Source: an uncultured Dehalococcoidia bacterium
GTDB taxonomy: Bacteria > Chloroflexota > Dehalococcoidia > Lucifugimonadales > GCA-2712585
Assembly (NCBI GenBank): GCA_951812825.1
Contig: OX638324.1
Location: 1,177,141 to 1,241,140 of the forward strand
Length of the DNA: 64,000 bases
Direction of reading: 5' to 3'
This document shows, one piece after another, positions 26,106 to 34,518 of the stretch. A program made the translations under genes and the position numbers. Every line of letters starts with the position of its first letter. The stretch's first letter is position 1. The notes beneath the pieces are model-generated. The model was not told the origin of the DNA, made no database searches, and saw only the letters and a list, made by a program, of their open reading frames with translations.

Positions 26106-27325
26106 ATTGTTTTCTCCCTTTGCAGGCGGGTTATTTCCTCGTCGGACATGCCCAGTTCGTCCTGGTAGATCTCGCGGTTGTGCTCGCCGATGCGGGGGGC
26201 GCGTCGGAAGCTGCCGGTGGAGATGAAGGGGCCAAGGGTCTTCATGGTTTCAGACACTTCCGTGTAGGAAGGCAGTTCCGCCTCCCGGAAGTAGTCTCGT
26301 GCGAGCAGTTGGGGATAGCTGAAGACATCCTTGGGGTCGTGGACGGGGAAGAGAAGGATACGACGCTCCAGGGCCTGTTCAGCGAGATGGGCCTTCGTCT
26401 TCGACATGAAGAACTGCTCCAGGGGCGGCGTCATGGCTTCAACAAGCTCCGGACTGAGCTGGCCGAAGCCAATTTCGCCCCAATCGGTCTCACGCAAGAC
26501 GGCGTGGCCCACACCCTCCTCGTCCATCCAGTCAGAGAGGTTGCTCATGCTGCGCCCGCCTGTGTGGCCGCCGGGCTGGATGAAGTTGACATAGCCGTCG
26601 GCGCACTCCCAGTTGATGCGGAGGTTAATTTTCCCCACGGGACGGAAGGGGCCCTGACGCTGCATGTTCATGCGGCTCATGTCCCAGATCATGGGGGCGT
26701 GGGAGAGGGAGCGAGCAACGGCCTGCTGGCAAGAAACGTCGACCAGCTGCCCCTTGCCGGTGAGGAGGCGGTGGTGGTTGGCAATGAGCGCTCCTGCCGC
26801 AGCAGAGGCGGAGCCGATGGCCCAAAACTGGGGCGTGGAGATTCTGACGGGGGGACGGTCAGCATCTCCCGTAAGGTACATCATGCCGCTCAGAGCCATG
26901 CCGGTAAGGTCGGTGGCCTTGTAGCTGGCGTAGGGGCCGTCCTGACCGAAGGGGGTGATGGACACGTAGATGATTGAGGGGTTTATCTCTTTGACTGCTC
27001 CATAGCCGAGTCCCAACGTTTCAATATGTCCGGGTCGGAAGGACTCTATCAGAAAGTGGGAGGATTTGATGAGGCGGGTTAGGAGGGGACGGGAATCTTC
27101 GGCGTCGACGTCGAGGGTGACGCTGCGCTTGTTGGCGGCATTGAAGGCCCAGAAGAGGCTGTTTTCAGGATGAGGGTCGTCCTTGTAGAATGGGCCAATG
27201 CGGCGGGCGTCGTCGCCCCAGGGAGGCTCCACTTTGATAACGTCCGCGCCCAGGTCGCCGAGGACGCGTCCGCAGAGGGCGCCCCGGCCGTCGGTCAGAT
27301 CCAGCACTCGATAGGGGGCAAGCAT
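26102..27325 (-). CDS. CaiB/BaiF CoA-transferase paralogue lacking the catalytic Asp
   Basis: 407 residues, the same fold as its neighbour: YRVLDLTDGRGALCGRVLGDLGADVIKVEPPWGD, NKRSVTLDVD, FLIESFRPGHIETLGLGYGAV, and GKGQLVDVSCQQA. Aligning the stretch before the active-site helix (PVRISTPQFWAIGSASAAAG), the position of the family Asp falls on Trp 168. The protein is therefore probably a structural or substrate-binding partner for the Asp-containing subunit encoded four bases downstream. A 33-base gap separates it from the upstream acyl-CoA dehydrogenase gene. Confidence 0.83.
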   Translation of the reverse strand: MLAPYRVLDLTDGRGALCGRVLGDLGADVIKVEPPWGDDARRIGPFYKDDPHPENSLFWAFNAANKRSVTLDVDAEDSRPLLTRLIKSSHFLIESFRPGHIETLGLGYGAVKEINPSIIYVSITPFGQDGPYASYKATDLTGMALSGMMYLTGDADRPPVRISTPQFWAIGSASAAAGALIANHHRLLTGKGQLVDVSCQQAVARSLSHAPMIWDMSRMNMQRQGPFRPVGKINLRINWECADGYVNFIQPGGHTGGRSMSNLSDWMDEEGVGHAVLRETDWGEIGFGQLSPELVEAMTPPLEQFFMSKTKAHLAEQALERRILLFPVHDPKDVFSYPQLLARDYFREAELPSYTEVSETMKTLGPFISTGSFRRAPRIGEHNREIYQDELGMSDEEITRLQREKTI

Positions 27326-27358
27326 GGGTGGGTCGCCTCGCCGGGCCGCAGCCCGAAG

Positions 27359-28468
27359 CTAGAGGCCCAACTCCGCAGCCAGACGGACCTTGTGGTGGGT
27401 CGGGTCTCCCAGGTAGTGGTAGAGGGTGCGGGACATGCGGGTATGGAGCGTGAGTCCGTATTCGCGCATGATGCCGAGACCGGCGTGGACCTCGTGGGCA
27501 GCATTGCAGGACTGATAGTAGGCTTCGCTGGCAACAGCCGCGGAGACGTGGACCGCGGTGGCGGCGTCGGGTTTGCTTTCGTCCAGTTTCCACAGGGCTT
27601 CGTAGGTGGTCCAGCGGGCGGCGTCCTTGAGGTTGACTATCTGGATGACGTGGTCCTGAACGCGCTGGAAACGGCCAATGGGGAGGCCGAACTGGATGCG
27701 GGTGTTGGCGTAGTCCAGGGTCATGTCGAAGACGCGCTCGCAAGCGCCGACCTGGTAGGCTCCGAGGACAGGCAGGGACTGGAGTATAGCCTGCTCCAGC
27801 GCATCTCGGCCGCCGGGCATGAGGGACGCTTGGGGTACTTCCACGTTGTTAAGTTTGATTTCGAAGGTGTCGGAGACGAAACCGGGAAGGGGGCGCACCG
27901 AGACGCCGGGGAGGGAGGCGTCCACGAGGAAGAGGCCAACTTCGCCATCGCCCATGCGGGCGGTGCAGAGGAGGAGGTCTGCGTTGGCGGCGTCCTGGAC
28001 AAAGAGTTTTACACCATGCAGCAGATAGCCTCCATGGCTGGCAGTCGCCCTTGTGAGAGTCAACGACTTGCTCCAGCCGTAGCGGGACTCGGTGGCGGCG
28101 AGGGCGATCCTGTTTTCGCCGAATGCAATCTTGGGGAGCACGGCATCTCTCTGCTCTTCGGAACCGCCCTCCATGAGGGCCAAAACGCCGAGGACCGCGG
28201 TGGAGAAAAACGTTCCAGGGGCAGGTGCGCGGCCCAGCTCCTGCAGCAGTACGGCGGCGTCGGTGAGGGAACCACCTTCGCCGCCGTACTTGGTGGGGAC
28301 GAGAATGCCGGGCCAGCCGGCGGCAGCGGTCTTCTGCCAAAGGGTCTCAGCCAGATCAGTGTCTCCCGACTCCAGAAGGAGGAGGTTTTCCTTGGAATAC
28401 TCGCGCTCTACCATTCCGCGGGCGGCGGCAAGAAGCATTTCCTGGCTCTGGGTTAGGGCGAGGTCCAC
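27359..28468 (-). CDS. Acyl-CoA dehydrogenase-like subunit, apparently non-catalytic
   Basis: 369 residues. The ACAD fold is clear: GWPGILVPTKYGGEGGSLTDAAVLLQELGRA, RIQFGLPIGRFQRVQDHVIQI and HEVHAGLGIMREYGLTLHTRM. No Glu is seen at either usual catalytic-base site: the helix reads LQSLPVLGAYQVG, and the C-terminus reads LGDPTHHKVRLAAE. Such subunits occur in the heteromeric FadE pairs of steroid side-chain degradation. The GTG start lies three bases after the stop of the larger ACAD, so they probably form a heterotetramer with shared FAD sites. Confidence 0.85.
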   Translation of the reverse strand: MDLALTQSQEMLLAAARGMVEREYSKENLLLLESGDTDLAETLWQKTAAAGWPGILVPTKYGGEGGSLTDAAVLLQELGRAPAPGTFFSTAVLGVLALMEGGSEEQRDAVLPKIAFGENRIALAATESRYGWSKSLTLTRATASHGGYLLHGVKLFVQDAANADLLLCTARMGDGEVGLFLVDASLPGVSVRPLPGFVSDTFEIKLNNVEVPQASLMPGGRDALEQAILQSLPVLGAYQVGACERVFDMTLDYANTRIQFGLPIGRFQRVQDHVIQIVNLKDAARWTTYEALWKLDESKPDAATAVHVSAAVASEAYYQSCNAAHEVHAGLGIMREYGLTLHTRMSRTLYHYLGDPTHHKVRLAAELGL

Positions 28469-28471
28469 GGA

Positions 28472-29707
28472 CTACTTCAGCCTGCCAGACTTTTGGGGCT
28501 CTCCGCGTCCGATGCCCAGCCGCCTTGCCATTATGACCTTCTGAATCTCCACGGTGCCCCCCGGATGCTGGGCGACAATGCTTCCCCGCTGCTGGACTTC
28601 AACGTGGCCATCTTCCAGGCCCACTTCTTGATCGGTGGTTAAGGCATAGGGGCCAAAGAGCCTGTGGAGGGCCTTGGCGGTGCGCAGGGCGGATCGCTTG
28701 ACGTGGAGGTAGGCCTGGGGGCCGTGATAGGTGACAGGACGGCCCGTACTTTGCAGCCAGTAGTTGCGGAGGTGGAAGAGACGGCCAATTTGGGAGTCGA
28801 TGTACATGTCGGCGAGGAGGTTGGGGGCATCGGGACAGTCCATGAGGGGCGTCCCGCCGGACTTGTCTTCCTTGTACAGGCGCACGACTCGCTCCCAGAG
28901 GCTGTCGCCACGGAGGGAGGTCTGCATGAGGCCATGCTCCAATTCCAGGTGGGTAGCGGCGACGCGCCAGCCGTTGTTCTCGCCGCCGATGAGGTTGAAG
29001 GCGGGGAGCCTGACGTTTTCAAAATACACCGTTTGCTTGTGGCCGCTTGCGGCGCCTCGCTCATTGCCCGCGAATAGCAGGTCCATGGGGGCCCAGGTCA
29101 CGCCGGGCGAGTCCATGGGGACCATGAACCAGCTGAGGTTCTGATGGCGGGGGCCGCCAGGGTGGGTGTTGACGAGCATCCAGGACATTTCGGCGCCGTG
29201 GGTGCTGCCGACGTAGATCTTCTGGCCATTGATGATGTATTCGTCGCCTTCGCGGTGGGCTGTGGTTTGAACGTTGGCGAGATCAGAACCGGCCTCTGGT
29301 TCGGTTAAAAGCTGCCAGGTACGGACTTCACCGCGGAATATGGGAGGCAGGAAAGCCGCCTTCTGCTCTTCAGTGCCCCAGACCATGATGGAGGCTGCGC
29401 CGAGCTTGCCGCCGGAGTCGTAGTAGGGAGGCAGGGTGAAGCCGTGGCGGTCGAGTTCCTGCTCTATAATCAGGGCTTCTTCCGCCGAGAGACCGCCGCC
29501 ACCGTATTCGGAAGGATAAGTGGGATAGAGCCAACCCTTCTTTCCCAGTGCGCGGCCCAACTGGCGTTGCTTTTTGTAGCCTCCTGGAGTCAATTGGCCT
29601 GGGTCGGCGGGATGTTCCATGTCCGGCGGAGCGTGTTCATCAAGCCACGAACGTACTTCGGCGCGGAAAGTCTCCTGTTCGGGAGTAGAGGTTAGTTCAA
29701 AGTTCAT
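28472..29707 (-). CDS. Acyl-CoA dehydrogenase, catalytic subunit
   Basis: 411 residues. Features are LTEPEAGSDLANVQTTA (FAD and substrate loop), GQKIYVGSTHGAEMSWMLV, and the C-terminal HPGGTVEIQKVIMARRLG. The C-terminal site reads GGT rather than EGT, so the base is more likely Glu 257 in ATHLELEHGLM, the isovaleryl-CoA dehydrogenase-like position. It would desaturate an acyl-CoA thioester and pass electrons to ETF. No etf gene is in the window. It is flanked by a crotonase 9 bases upstream and the partner ACAD 3 bases downstream. Confidence 0.88.
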   Translation of the reverse strand: MNFELTSTPEQETFRAEVRSWLDEHAPPDMEHPADPGQLTPGGYKKQRQLGRALGKKGWLYPTYPSEYGGGGLSAEEALIIEQELDRHGFTLPPYYDSGGKLGAASIMVWGTEEQKAAFLPPIFRGEVRTWQLLTEPEAGSDLANVQTTAHREGDEYIINGQKIYVGSTHGAEMSWMLVNTHPGGPRHQNLSWFMVPMDSPGVTWAPMDLLFAGNERGAASGHKQTVYFENVRLPAFNLIGGENNGWRVAATHLELEHGLMQTSLRGDSLWERVVRLYKEDKSGGTPLMDCPDAPNLLADMYIDSQIGRLFHLRNYWLQSTGRPVTYHGPQAYLHVKRSALRTAKALHRLFGPYALTTDQEVGLEDGHVEVQQRGSIVAQHPGGTVEIQKVIMARRLGIGRGEPQKSGRLK

Positions 29708-29716
29708 GGGACGGCT

Positions 29717-30574
29717 TTATGTCCCGGTGAACCTGGGCTTCCGCTTCTCCAGGAAGGCGCGGACAGCCTCGCGGTGGTCGGATGTGTGGCGGGCCAATTC
29801 CTGGGCGGCATGGGCCATGTCGAGGCTATCTTCGAGGCCCATGTCCAGAGATTTCTGGACCATGTACTTGGTGAGGGACATCGCGTAGGTGGCTCCTTGG
29901 GCCATCCGCAGGGCGAGCTCCTTCGCAGACTTCATAAGTTCGTCGTGGGGGTAGACGCGGCTGACCAGCCCGATGCGGTGGGCTTCGACGCCGTCGAGTC
30001 GGTCGCCGGTGTACTGAAGCAGAAAAGTGTGGCTCAGGCCGATGAGGCGGGGAAGCTGCCAGCAGCTACCGTCGCCGGGCACGAGACCCATCCGGACGAA
30101 GGCTTCGGAGAAGACGGCCTTTTCCGAGGCCAGCCGGACGTCGCATGCGAGGGCGAGGCCCATGCCGACCCCGATGGCGTAGCCGTTGACGGCGGCGATG
30201 CTCGGTTTCTGGAGGCGATGGAGTCGGAGGGGCATGAAGGCGCCGGAGGTGGGATCGACATCCCGGGGTTTGTCCATTTCCGCTTCGAGGCTGTCCCAGG
30301 GGGAGCCTTCATCAGACGCGGGCGGCGGTGATTCTTCGTCGGTGCTTTCTTCAATGGATTGGTTGAATCGGCGAACGTTGGCGCCGGAGCAGAAGGACGG
30401 CTCCGAGCCGGTTAGGAGCAGGACACGGTCCTCGGGGTTGCGGTCGAACTTGTCCAGCTCGTCATTGAGGGCCGCAACCATCTCCGGACCCAGGGCGTTG
30501 CGGGTAGGAGGGTCGTGCATCGTAAGGGTTAAGACGCCTTCCTGTCGTTCGACTATCAGAAATTCGTGGGACAA
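29717..30574 (-). CDS. Enoyl-CoA hydratase/isomerase family protein
   Basis: 285 residues of the crotonase fold. The oxyanion elements are FCSGANVRRF and NGYAIGVGMGLALACDVRLASEKAVFSEAFVRMGLVPGDGSCWQLPRLIG. The two Glu of true hydratases are absent (Gly in GVGMGLAL and Phe in SEAFVRMG), while PGDGS keeps an Asp at the spot used by PaaG-like isomerases. An isomerase, or a different crotonase reaction, is therefore more likely than simple hydration. An acidic low-complexity insert (EESTDEESPPPASDEGSPWDS) follows the first oxyanion loop. It heads the five-gene acyl-CoA operon. Confidence 0.85.
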   Translation of the reverse strand: MSHEFLIVERQEGVLTLTMHDPPTRNALGPEMVAALNDELDKFDRNPEDRVLLLTGSEPSFCSGANVRRFNQSIEESTDEESPPPASDEGSPWDSLEAEMDKPRDVDPTSGAFMPLRLHRLQKPSIAAVNGYAIGVGMGLALACDVRLASEKAVFSEAFVRMGLVPGDGSCWQLPRLIGLSHTFLLQYTGDRLDGVEAHRIGLVSRVYPHDELMKSAKELALRMAQGATYAMSLTKYMVQKSLDMGLEDSLDMAHAAQELARHTSDHREAVRAFLEKRKPRFTGT

Positions 30575-30606
30575 ACCGCTTGGGCCTCCGATTGAAATCC
30601 GCCCAT

Positions 30607-30635
30607 ACTATAGAACAAGGCCGGTTGCGTCACAA
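30607..30635 (-). promoter_or_regulatory. Promoter candidate for the acyl-CoA operon
   Basis: Reading the minus strand, TTGTGA (30635-30630), 17 bases, then TATAGT (30612-30607) gives a good sigma-70-like promoter about 33 bases before the crotonase start. On the other strand a weaker TTGACT at 30652-30657 could serve the divergent amidohydrolase. Confidence 0.55.
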
Positions 30636-30731
30636 GGCCAATTTGTTTATGTTGACTATGCCTCGACAATAGTGTTAGAAAACCTGTGAACGGGAGCATT
30701 CAACCACCGCCAAGCTCAAAAGGGGGAAGAT

Positions 30732-31868
30732 ATGGACTACAAGCTGATTTCAGGGGACTCACACATAGACATGACGTGGATGCCGGGAAACGTGTTTCTG
30801 GAAAACGCGCCGGCCAAGTACAGGGACGCCGTTCCGCGGGTGGTGGAGACTGACTCAGGGCCTCACTGGCACGCCGAGGGGAAGGACCTGGGGGTCTACG
30901 GCGGACTGGGATTTGGCTTCACCAAGCCCACCCGCGGGCAGTCGAAGCACATAGATGAGATGTACGACGCAGGCTTCTACGAGGGCGGGCCGCATCCGAC
31001 GACGCCGGAGCTTCGGTACAAGGACATGCAGATAGACGGGATTGAGGCGGAAGTGATCTACGGCATTCTGGGCGTGGGGCTCCGATTTGAAGACCCTCGG
31101 ATGACGAGCGTTGTCTATGAGATTTACAACAGCTGGGCCGCCGATTTCTGCAATTCGAGACCCGGCACGTGGGCCGCGCTGGCCTGCATTCCGAACCACG
31201 ACCCCAAGGTCGCTGCGGCGGAGATTCGACGGGCCGCCGATCTGGGGCTGAAGGGGGCGGACTTCGCCGTGGCCACTGCCGTCAAGCCCATCTGGCATCG
31301 GGACTGGGACCCCTTCTGGGAGGCCGCCGCCGAGTGCGGCATTCCCATTTCCTTCCACACCACGGGGCCGAACGTGCGCGAGCCGAACGATGCGGAGATG
31401 GAAAGGGAGTATGACCTGGAGTACCGGATGACGAAGATCAGCCTGTTTCAGGTATGCGGGGCCGAGTACTTGGCGAGCATCATCTTCTCGGGCGCATGCG
31501 AGCGATATCCGGGGCTGAAGTTTGTGCTTGGGGAGTGCGGGGTGACATGGCTGCCCCACGTGCTGAACCGGATGGACGAGGAGTACGAGGACCGGGGCGA
31601 GGCGATGAGCAGCAAGCTGCCCAAGAAGCCGAGCGAGTATTGGAACCGCCAGGGGTATACCACGTACCAGCACGAAATCGGCGTACCGGAGTTTTTGCCC
31701 ATGGTTGGGGAAGACAACGTAATTTGGGGATCAGACTATCCGCACCCGGACGGGATCTGGCCGGAGTCGCAGAAATGGATAGAGGAGGACCTGGCCGGGG
31801 TGTCCGCTGAGACTAGGCGGAAGATTACGCGGGAGAATGCGGGGAGGCTTTACGGGTTAGGGGGTTAA
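30732..31868 (+). CDS. Amidohydrolase-2 (ACMSD-like TIM-barrel) family protein
   Basis: 378 residues, ATG after AAGGGGGAAGAT. The marks are GDSHIDMTW at the start (in place of the usual DxH metal pair), a His in GIPISFHTTGPN, the stretch SGACERYPGLKFVLGECGVTWLPHVLNRMD, and IWGSDYPHPDG with the catalytic Asp. This is the usual order for ACMSD-like decarboxylases/hydrolases. Members act on cyclic or aromatic carboxylates and lactones; the substrate is not evident. It is divergent from the acyl-CoA operon and may feed it. A strong symmetric terminator follows. Confidence 0.86.
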   Translation: MDYKLISGDSHIDMTWMPGNVFLENAPAKYRDAVPRVVETDSGPHWHAEGKDLGVYGGLGFGFTKPTRGQSKHIDEMYDAGFYEGGPHPTTPELRYKDMQIDGIEAEVIYGILGVGLRFEDPRMTSVVYEIYNSWAADFCNSRPGTWAALACIPNHDPKVAAAEIRRAADLGLKGADFAVATAVKPIWHRDWDPFWEAAAECGIPISFHTTGPNVREPNDAEMEREYDLEYRMTKISLFQVCGAEYLASIIFSGACERYPGLKFVLGECGVTWLPHVLNRMDEEYEDRGEAMSSKLPKKPSEYWNRQGYTTYQHEIGVPEFLPMVGEDNVIWGSDYPHPDGIWPESQKWIEEDLAGVSAETRRKITRENAGRLYGLGG

Positions 31869-31902
31869 GCCTCGCTGGAGACGAGTAACTTCGATAGGTT
31901 TG

Positions 31903-31938
31903 AAATACCAGGTGGGTTTAGCAACCCACCTGGTATTT
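31903..31938. terminator. Bidirectional hairpin terminator between convergent genes
   Basis: A perfect 16-bp inverted repeat (31903-31918 with 31923-31938) with a 4-base loop, flanked by A and T runs inside the stem, lies between the convergent amidohydrolase and hydrolase genes. It is the cleanest hairpin in the window. Confidence 0.85.
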
Positions 31939-31989
31939 GTGTCTAAGGATCGAATTCCCTGCACCCGCCCCTATTGCCGGTGCAGCTCG

Positions 31990-32817
31990 CTACAGGTTGA
32001 AGACGCGGCGGAAGTAGTCGTTGAGGACAGCGGCGGCGGTTTCCCCCAGCTGGTAGGTTGCGTGGCCCACACCTTCGAAAGTGTGGAAGGAGTATTTCGC
32101 GCCCAAGGGGCCAAGGACTCCCGACAGTCGCACCGGGTTTTCCTGGTAGAGCATGTTCTCGTCAACGTCGCCGTGAATGAAGAGCGCCTCCGGGAGTTCG
32201 CTGGCGAGGGCGCGTCCCTTCTCGCCGATAAGCAGTCTCGTACGGGTGACTGGATCGTTGAAGGAGAGGGCTGCTACGGCCAGGTCGTCGGGGGTATCTG
32301 CTGGAAGGCCGTAGGCCTCGAGCAGGAAGGACTTGAACTTGCCATGGCGGATGACGCTTTCGTAGGAGATGGTGGCCTGTTGCAGGCATATTGCGCGAAG
32401 CTTGCCAAGAAGAGGGCCGGTGACGGAGTTCCAGAGCAGCGCGCCACCCAGACCACCGCCCCACAAACCCATGCGCGACGCATCCACGTTGGACCCATCC
32501 ACCAGAGCGCCGAAGAGGGCGCCGTTGGCGGCGACCGCGCTGGGCCTGCCCCAGTGGTTGCCGGTGGCGTGGCTGCTGGCCACAGCGATGCCGCTGTCTA
32601 TCAGGCTGTTGACAAATTCAAGCTTGAAGTCTTCGGTGAGCCAGTCGGCCTCGCCGTCCTTGACGTAGCCGTGATGGCCGTGGCACTGGATTACGCAGGG
32701 GGTCGCGGGGCCTTCCGCGCGGTAGCTGGCGGGAGTTTTCAGGAAACACCATTCACCGCCCGCCTGGAAATAGACTGTCTGCTCACCGTCCTTTAGCTGG
32801 GGAATGGAACTGCTCAT
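31990..32817 (-). CDS. Alpha/beta-hydrolase-fold protein lacking the nucleophile Ser
   Basis: 275 residues. CVIQCHGHHGYVKDG is the oxyanion HG region, LFIHGDVDENM carries the acid, and FHTFEGVGHATY carries the His of the triad. The nucleophile elbow reads RMGLWGGGLGGALLW: the serine of GxSxG is Gly 122, codon GGT at 32454-32452, one transition away from AGT. The fold resembles dienelactone-hydrolase or acetyl-xylan-esterase-type enzymes. It is either an inactive paralogue, or a binding protein, or the Ser codon has been changed by a base error. It is divergent from the GMC oxidoreductase gene across a palindrome. Confidence 0.75.
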   Translation of the reverse strand: MSSSIPQLKDGEQTVYFQAGGEWCFLKTPASYRAEGPATPCVIQCHGHHGYVKDGEADWLTEDFKLEFVNSLIDSGIAVASSHATGNHWGRPSAVAANGALFGALVDGSNVDASRMGLWGGGLGGALLWNSVTGPLLGKLRAICLQQATISYESVIRHGKFKSFLLEAYGLPADTPDDLAVAALSFNDPVTRTRLLIGEKGRALASELPEALFIHGDVDENMLYQENPVRLSGVLGPLGAKYSFHTFEGVGHATYQLGETAAAVLNDYFRRVFNL

Positions 32818-32841
32818 CTGCGCCTCTCTTTCTCGCTTATC

Positions 32842-32863
32842 GACTCAACTGAGTCACTATAAT
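32842..32863. promoter_or_regulatory. Palindrome abutting a TATAAT box in divergent intergenic region
   Basis: GACTCA, AC, TGAGTC (32842-32855) is a perfect 6-bp inverted repeat, followed after two bases by a consensus TATAAT (32858-32863) that serves the plus strand. Its position, overlapping where a polymerase would sit between two divergent genes, suggests a repressor operator. No regulator gene is adjacent. Confidence 0.5.
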
Positions 32864-32916
32864 ATCATGGTAAACTCTATTGCCAAGGCCCCAGCCCTAG
32901 TTCTAAGGAGGACGAA

Positions 32917-34428
32917 ATGGCCTACGACTTCATCATCGTCGGAGCCGGTTCCGCCGGCGGCGCCCTTGCGGCTCGATTGACCGAAAACCCGGACTGCTCG
33001 GTGATGCTACTGGAAGCGGGACCCGACTATAGGGAGATCGATGACCTGCCTGACGACGTGCGGAACGGCGACGACGTAATCGCCGCATCCAGGGGCGCAA
33101 GCCTGTGGGAGTTCCCAGCCAGGGCGAACCGTCACCAGGAAGGGATAATGCGGGTGCCGAGGGGGAAGATCATCGGAGGGTCCAGTTCCGTCAACGGTAC
33201 CATTTTCATTCGCGGGGTGCCGGAGGACTACGACGCCTGGGCGGAACTGGGCAACGACGAGTGGGCCTTCCAGAAGGTGCTGCCGTACTTCACCAAGCTG
33301 GAGCGGGACCTGGATTATGGCGGCGACTTTCACGGCAAGGAAGGGCCGATTCCCGTCCGGCGCTTCCAGAGGGAGGACTGGCGGCCCAGCCTGGAGGCGT
33401 TCTACCAGGTGTGCAGGAGCGCCGGTTTTCCTCACGAATCGGATATGAACGGCCCGGACACTTCGGGCGTCGGGCCGCGGCCTCTGAACAACGTGGACAG
33501 CATGAGAATCAGTACCTTCATCGCATACCTCAAGCCCGCCATGCACAGGCTTAACCTGACCATAAAGGGCAACGCCAACGTCCGGCGGGTGCTGTTCGAA
33601 GGGAAGCGGGCCGTAGGGGTGGAAGTAGAGAGCGGCGGCGAGATTTTCCAGGTGCACGGCAGGGAGATTATCCTCTCTGGAGGTGCTATGGGATCTCCCT
33701 TCGTCCTGTTGCATTCGGGGGTGGGGCCTGCTGCAGAACTGGAGGCGCTGGGCATTCCGGTTGTGCACGACCTCCCAGGTGTCGGAGAGAATCTGAGGGA
33801 CCATCCATCGGTGCAGATGTGGTTCAAGATGACGGAGGAGGCGCGGGAGACGCCCTTCGCCAGTCAGGTGGGACTGCGCTGGACTGCTGCGGGGTCCAAC
33901 CTGCGCAACGATATGTTCATCAGCCCATACCCGGGGGAGGTGTATCAGGGCGAACCCCATGTGGGGTTCCGGGTGATTCTGGAGCTGGCCGTGGGTGCGG
34001 GCAAGCTCAGTCTGGCTTCCGCCGACCCCAACGTGTATCCCAAGCTGGACTACCGTTATCTGGATGATCCGTGGGACCTGGAGCGGCTGAAGGAGGGGGT
34101 CAAGCTGGGCCTCAAGCTGGCGTCAACGCCTCCCCTGAGCCGGTTCTTCGAGAGTCGGACAACGCCCACGGACAATGAGGTTGCCACGGACGAGGCGTTG
34201 GACCGCTGGATACTGACCAACGTGGAGACGCCCCACCACTCGTCGGGCACTTGCAAGATGGGACCCGCTTCCGACCCGTTGGCGGTGGTCGACCAATACT
34301 GCGCCGTTCACGGGCTGGAGGGGTTGCGGGTGGTGGACGCCTCGGTGATGCCGGACGTTATTCGCGCGAACACAAACGCTACCAGCATCATGATCGGCGA
34401 GCGGGTGATGGAGTGGCTGGGTAGGTGA
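32917..34428 (+). CDS. GMC-family FAD oxidoreductase (choline/alcohol dehydrogenase-like)
   Basis: 503 residues, ATG after AAGGAGG. The FAD loop YDFIIVGAGSAGGALAARL is at the very start, with ALLEAGP-type MLLEAGPDY after it. GMC signature 1 is PRGKIIGGSSSVNGTIFIRG. The active-site His lies in TPHHSSGTCKMG, and the C-terminal block is LRVVDASVMPDVIRANTNATSIMIGERVMEWL. There is no signal peptide, so it acts in the cytoplasm or on the inner membrane face. The alcohol substrate is unknown. A short region then leads to a different, AT-richer island. Confidence 0.92.
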   Translation: MAYDFIIVGAGSAGGALAARLTENPDCSVMLLEAGPDYREIDDLPDDVRNGDDVIAASRGASLWEFPARANRHQEGIMRVPRGKIIGGSSSVNGTIFIRGVPEDYDAWAELGNDEWAFQKVLPYFTKLERDLDYGGDFHGKEGPIPVRRFQREDWRPSLEAFYQVCRSAGFPHESDMNGPDTSGVGPRPLNNVDSMRISTFIAYLKPAMHRLNLTIKGNANVRRVLFEGKRAVGVEVESGGEIFQVHGREIILSGGAMGSPFVLLHSGVGPAAELEALGIPVVHDLPGVGENLRDHPSVQMWFKMTEEARETPFASQVGLRWTAAGSNLRNDMFISPYPGEVYQGEPHVGFRVILELAVGAGKLSLASADPNVYPKLDYRYLDDPWDLERLKEGVKLGLKLASTPPLSRFFESRTTPTDNEVATDEALDRWILTNVETPHHSSGTCKMGPASDPLAVVDQYCAVHGLEGLRVVDASVMPDVIRANTNATSIMIGERVMEWLGR

Positions 34429-34460
34429 GCCGACGCTACGCAAAAGTGACATCCCTGCCT

Positions 34461-34488
34461 TTGGAGAAAGCCTACGATATGTTATTAT
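34461..34488 (+). promoter_or_regulatory. Promoter candidate for ATPase-PIN island
   Basis: TTGGAG (34461-34466), 16 bases, TATTAT (34483-34488, five of six to consensus) lies 30 bases before the ATPase start. The ATPase ATG lacks a strong Shine-Dalgarno (GAAGACGTACCGCA precedes it). Confidence 0.5.
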
Positions 34489-34518
34489 GTTCCAAAGTTA
34501 AGTTGAAGACGTACCGCA

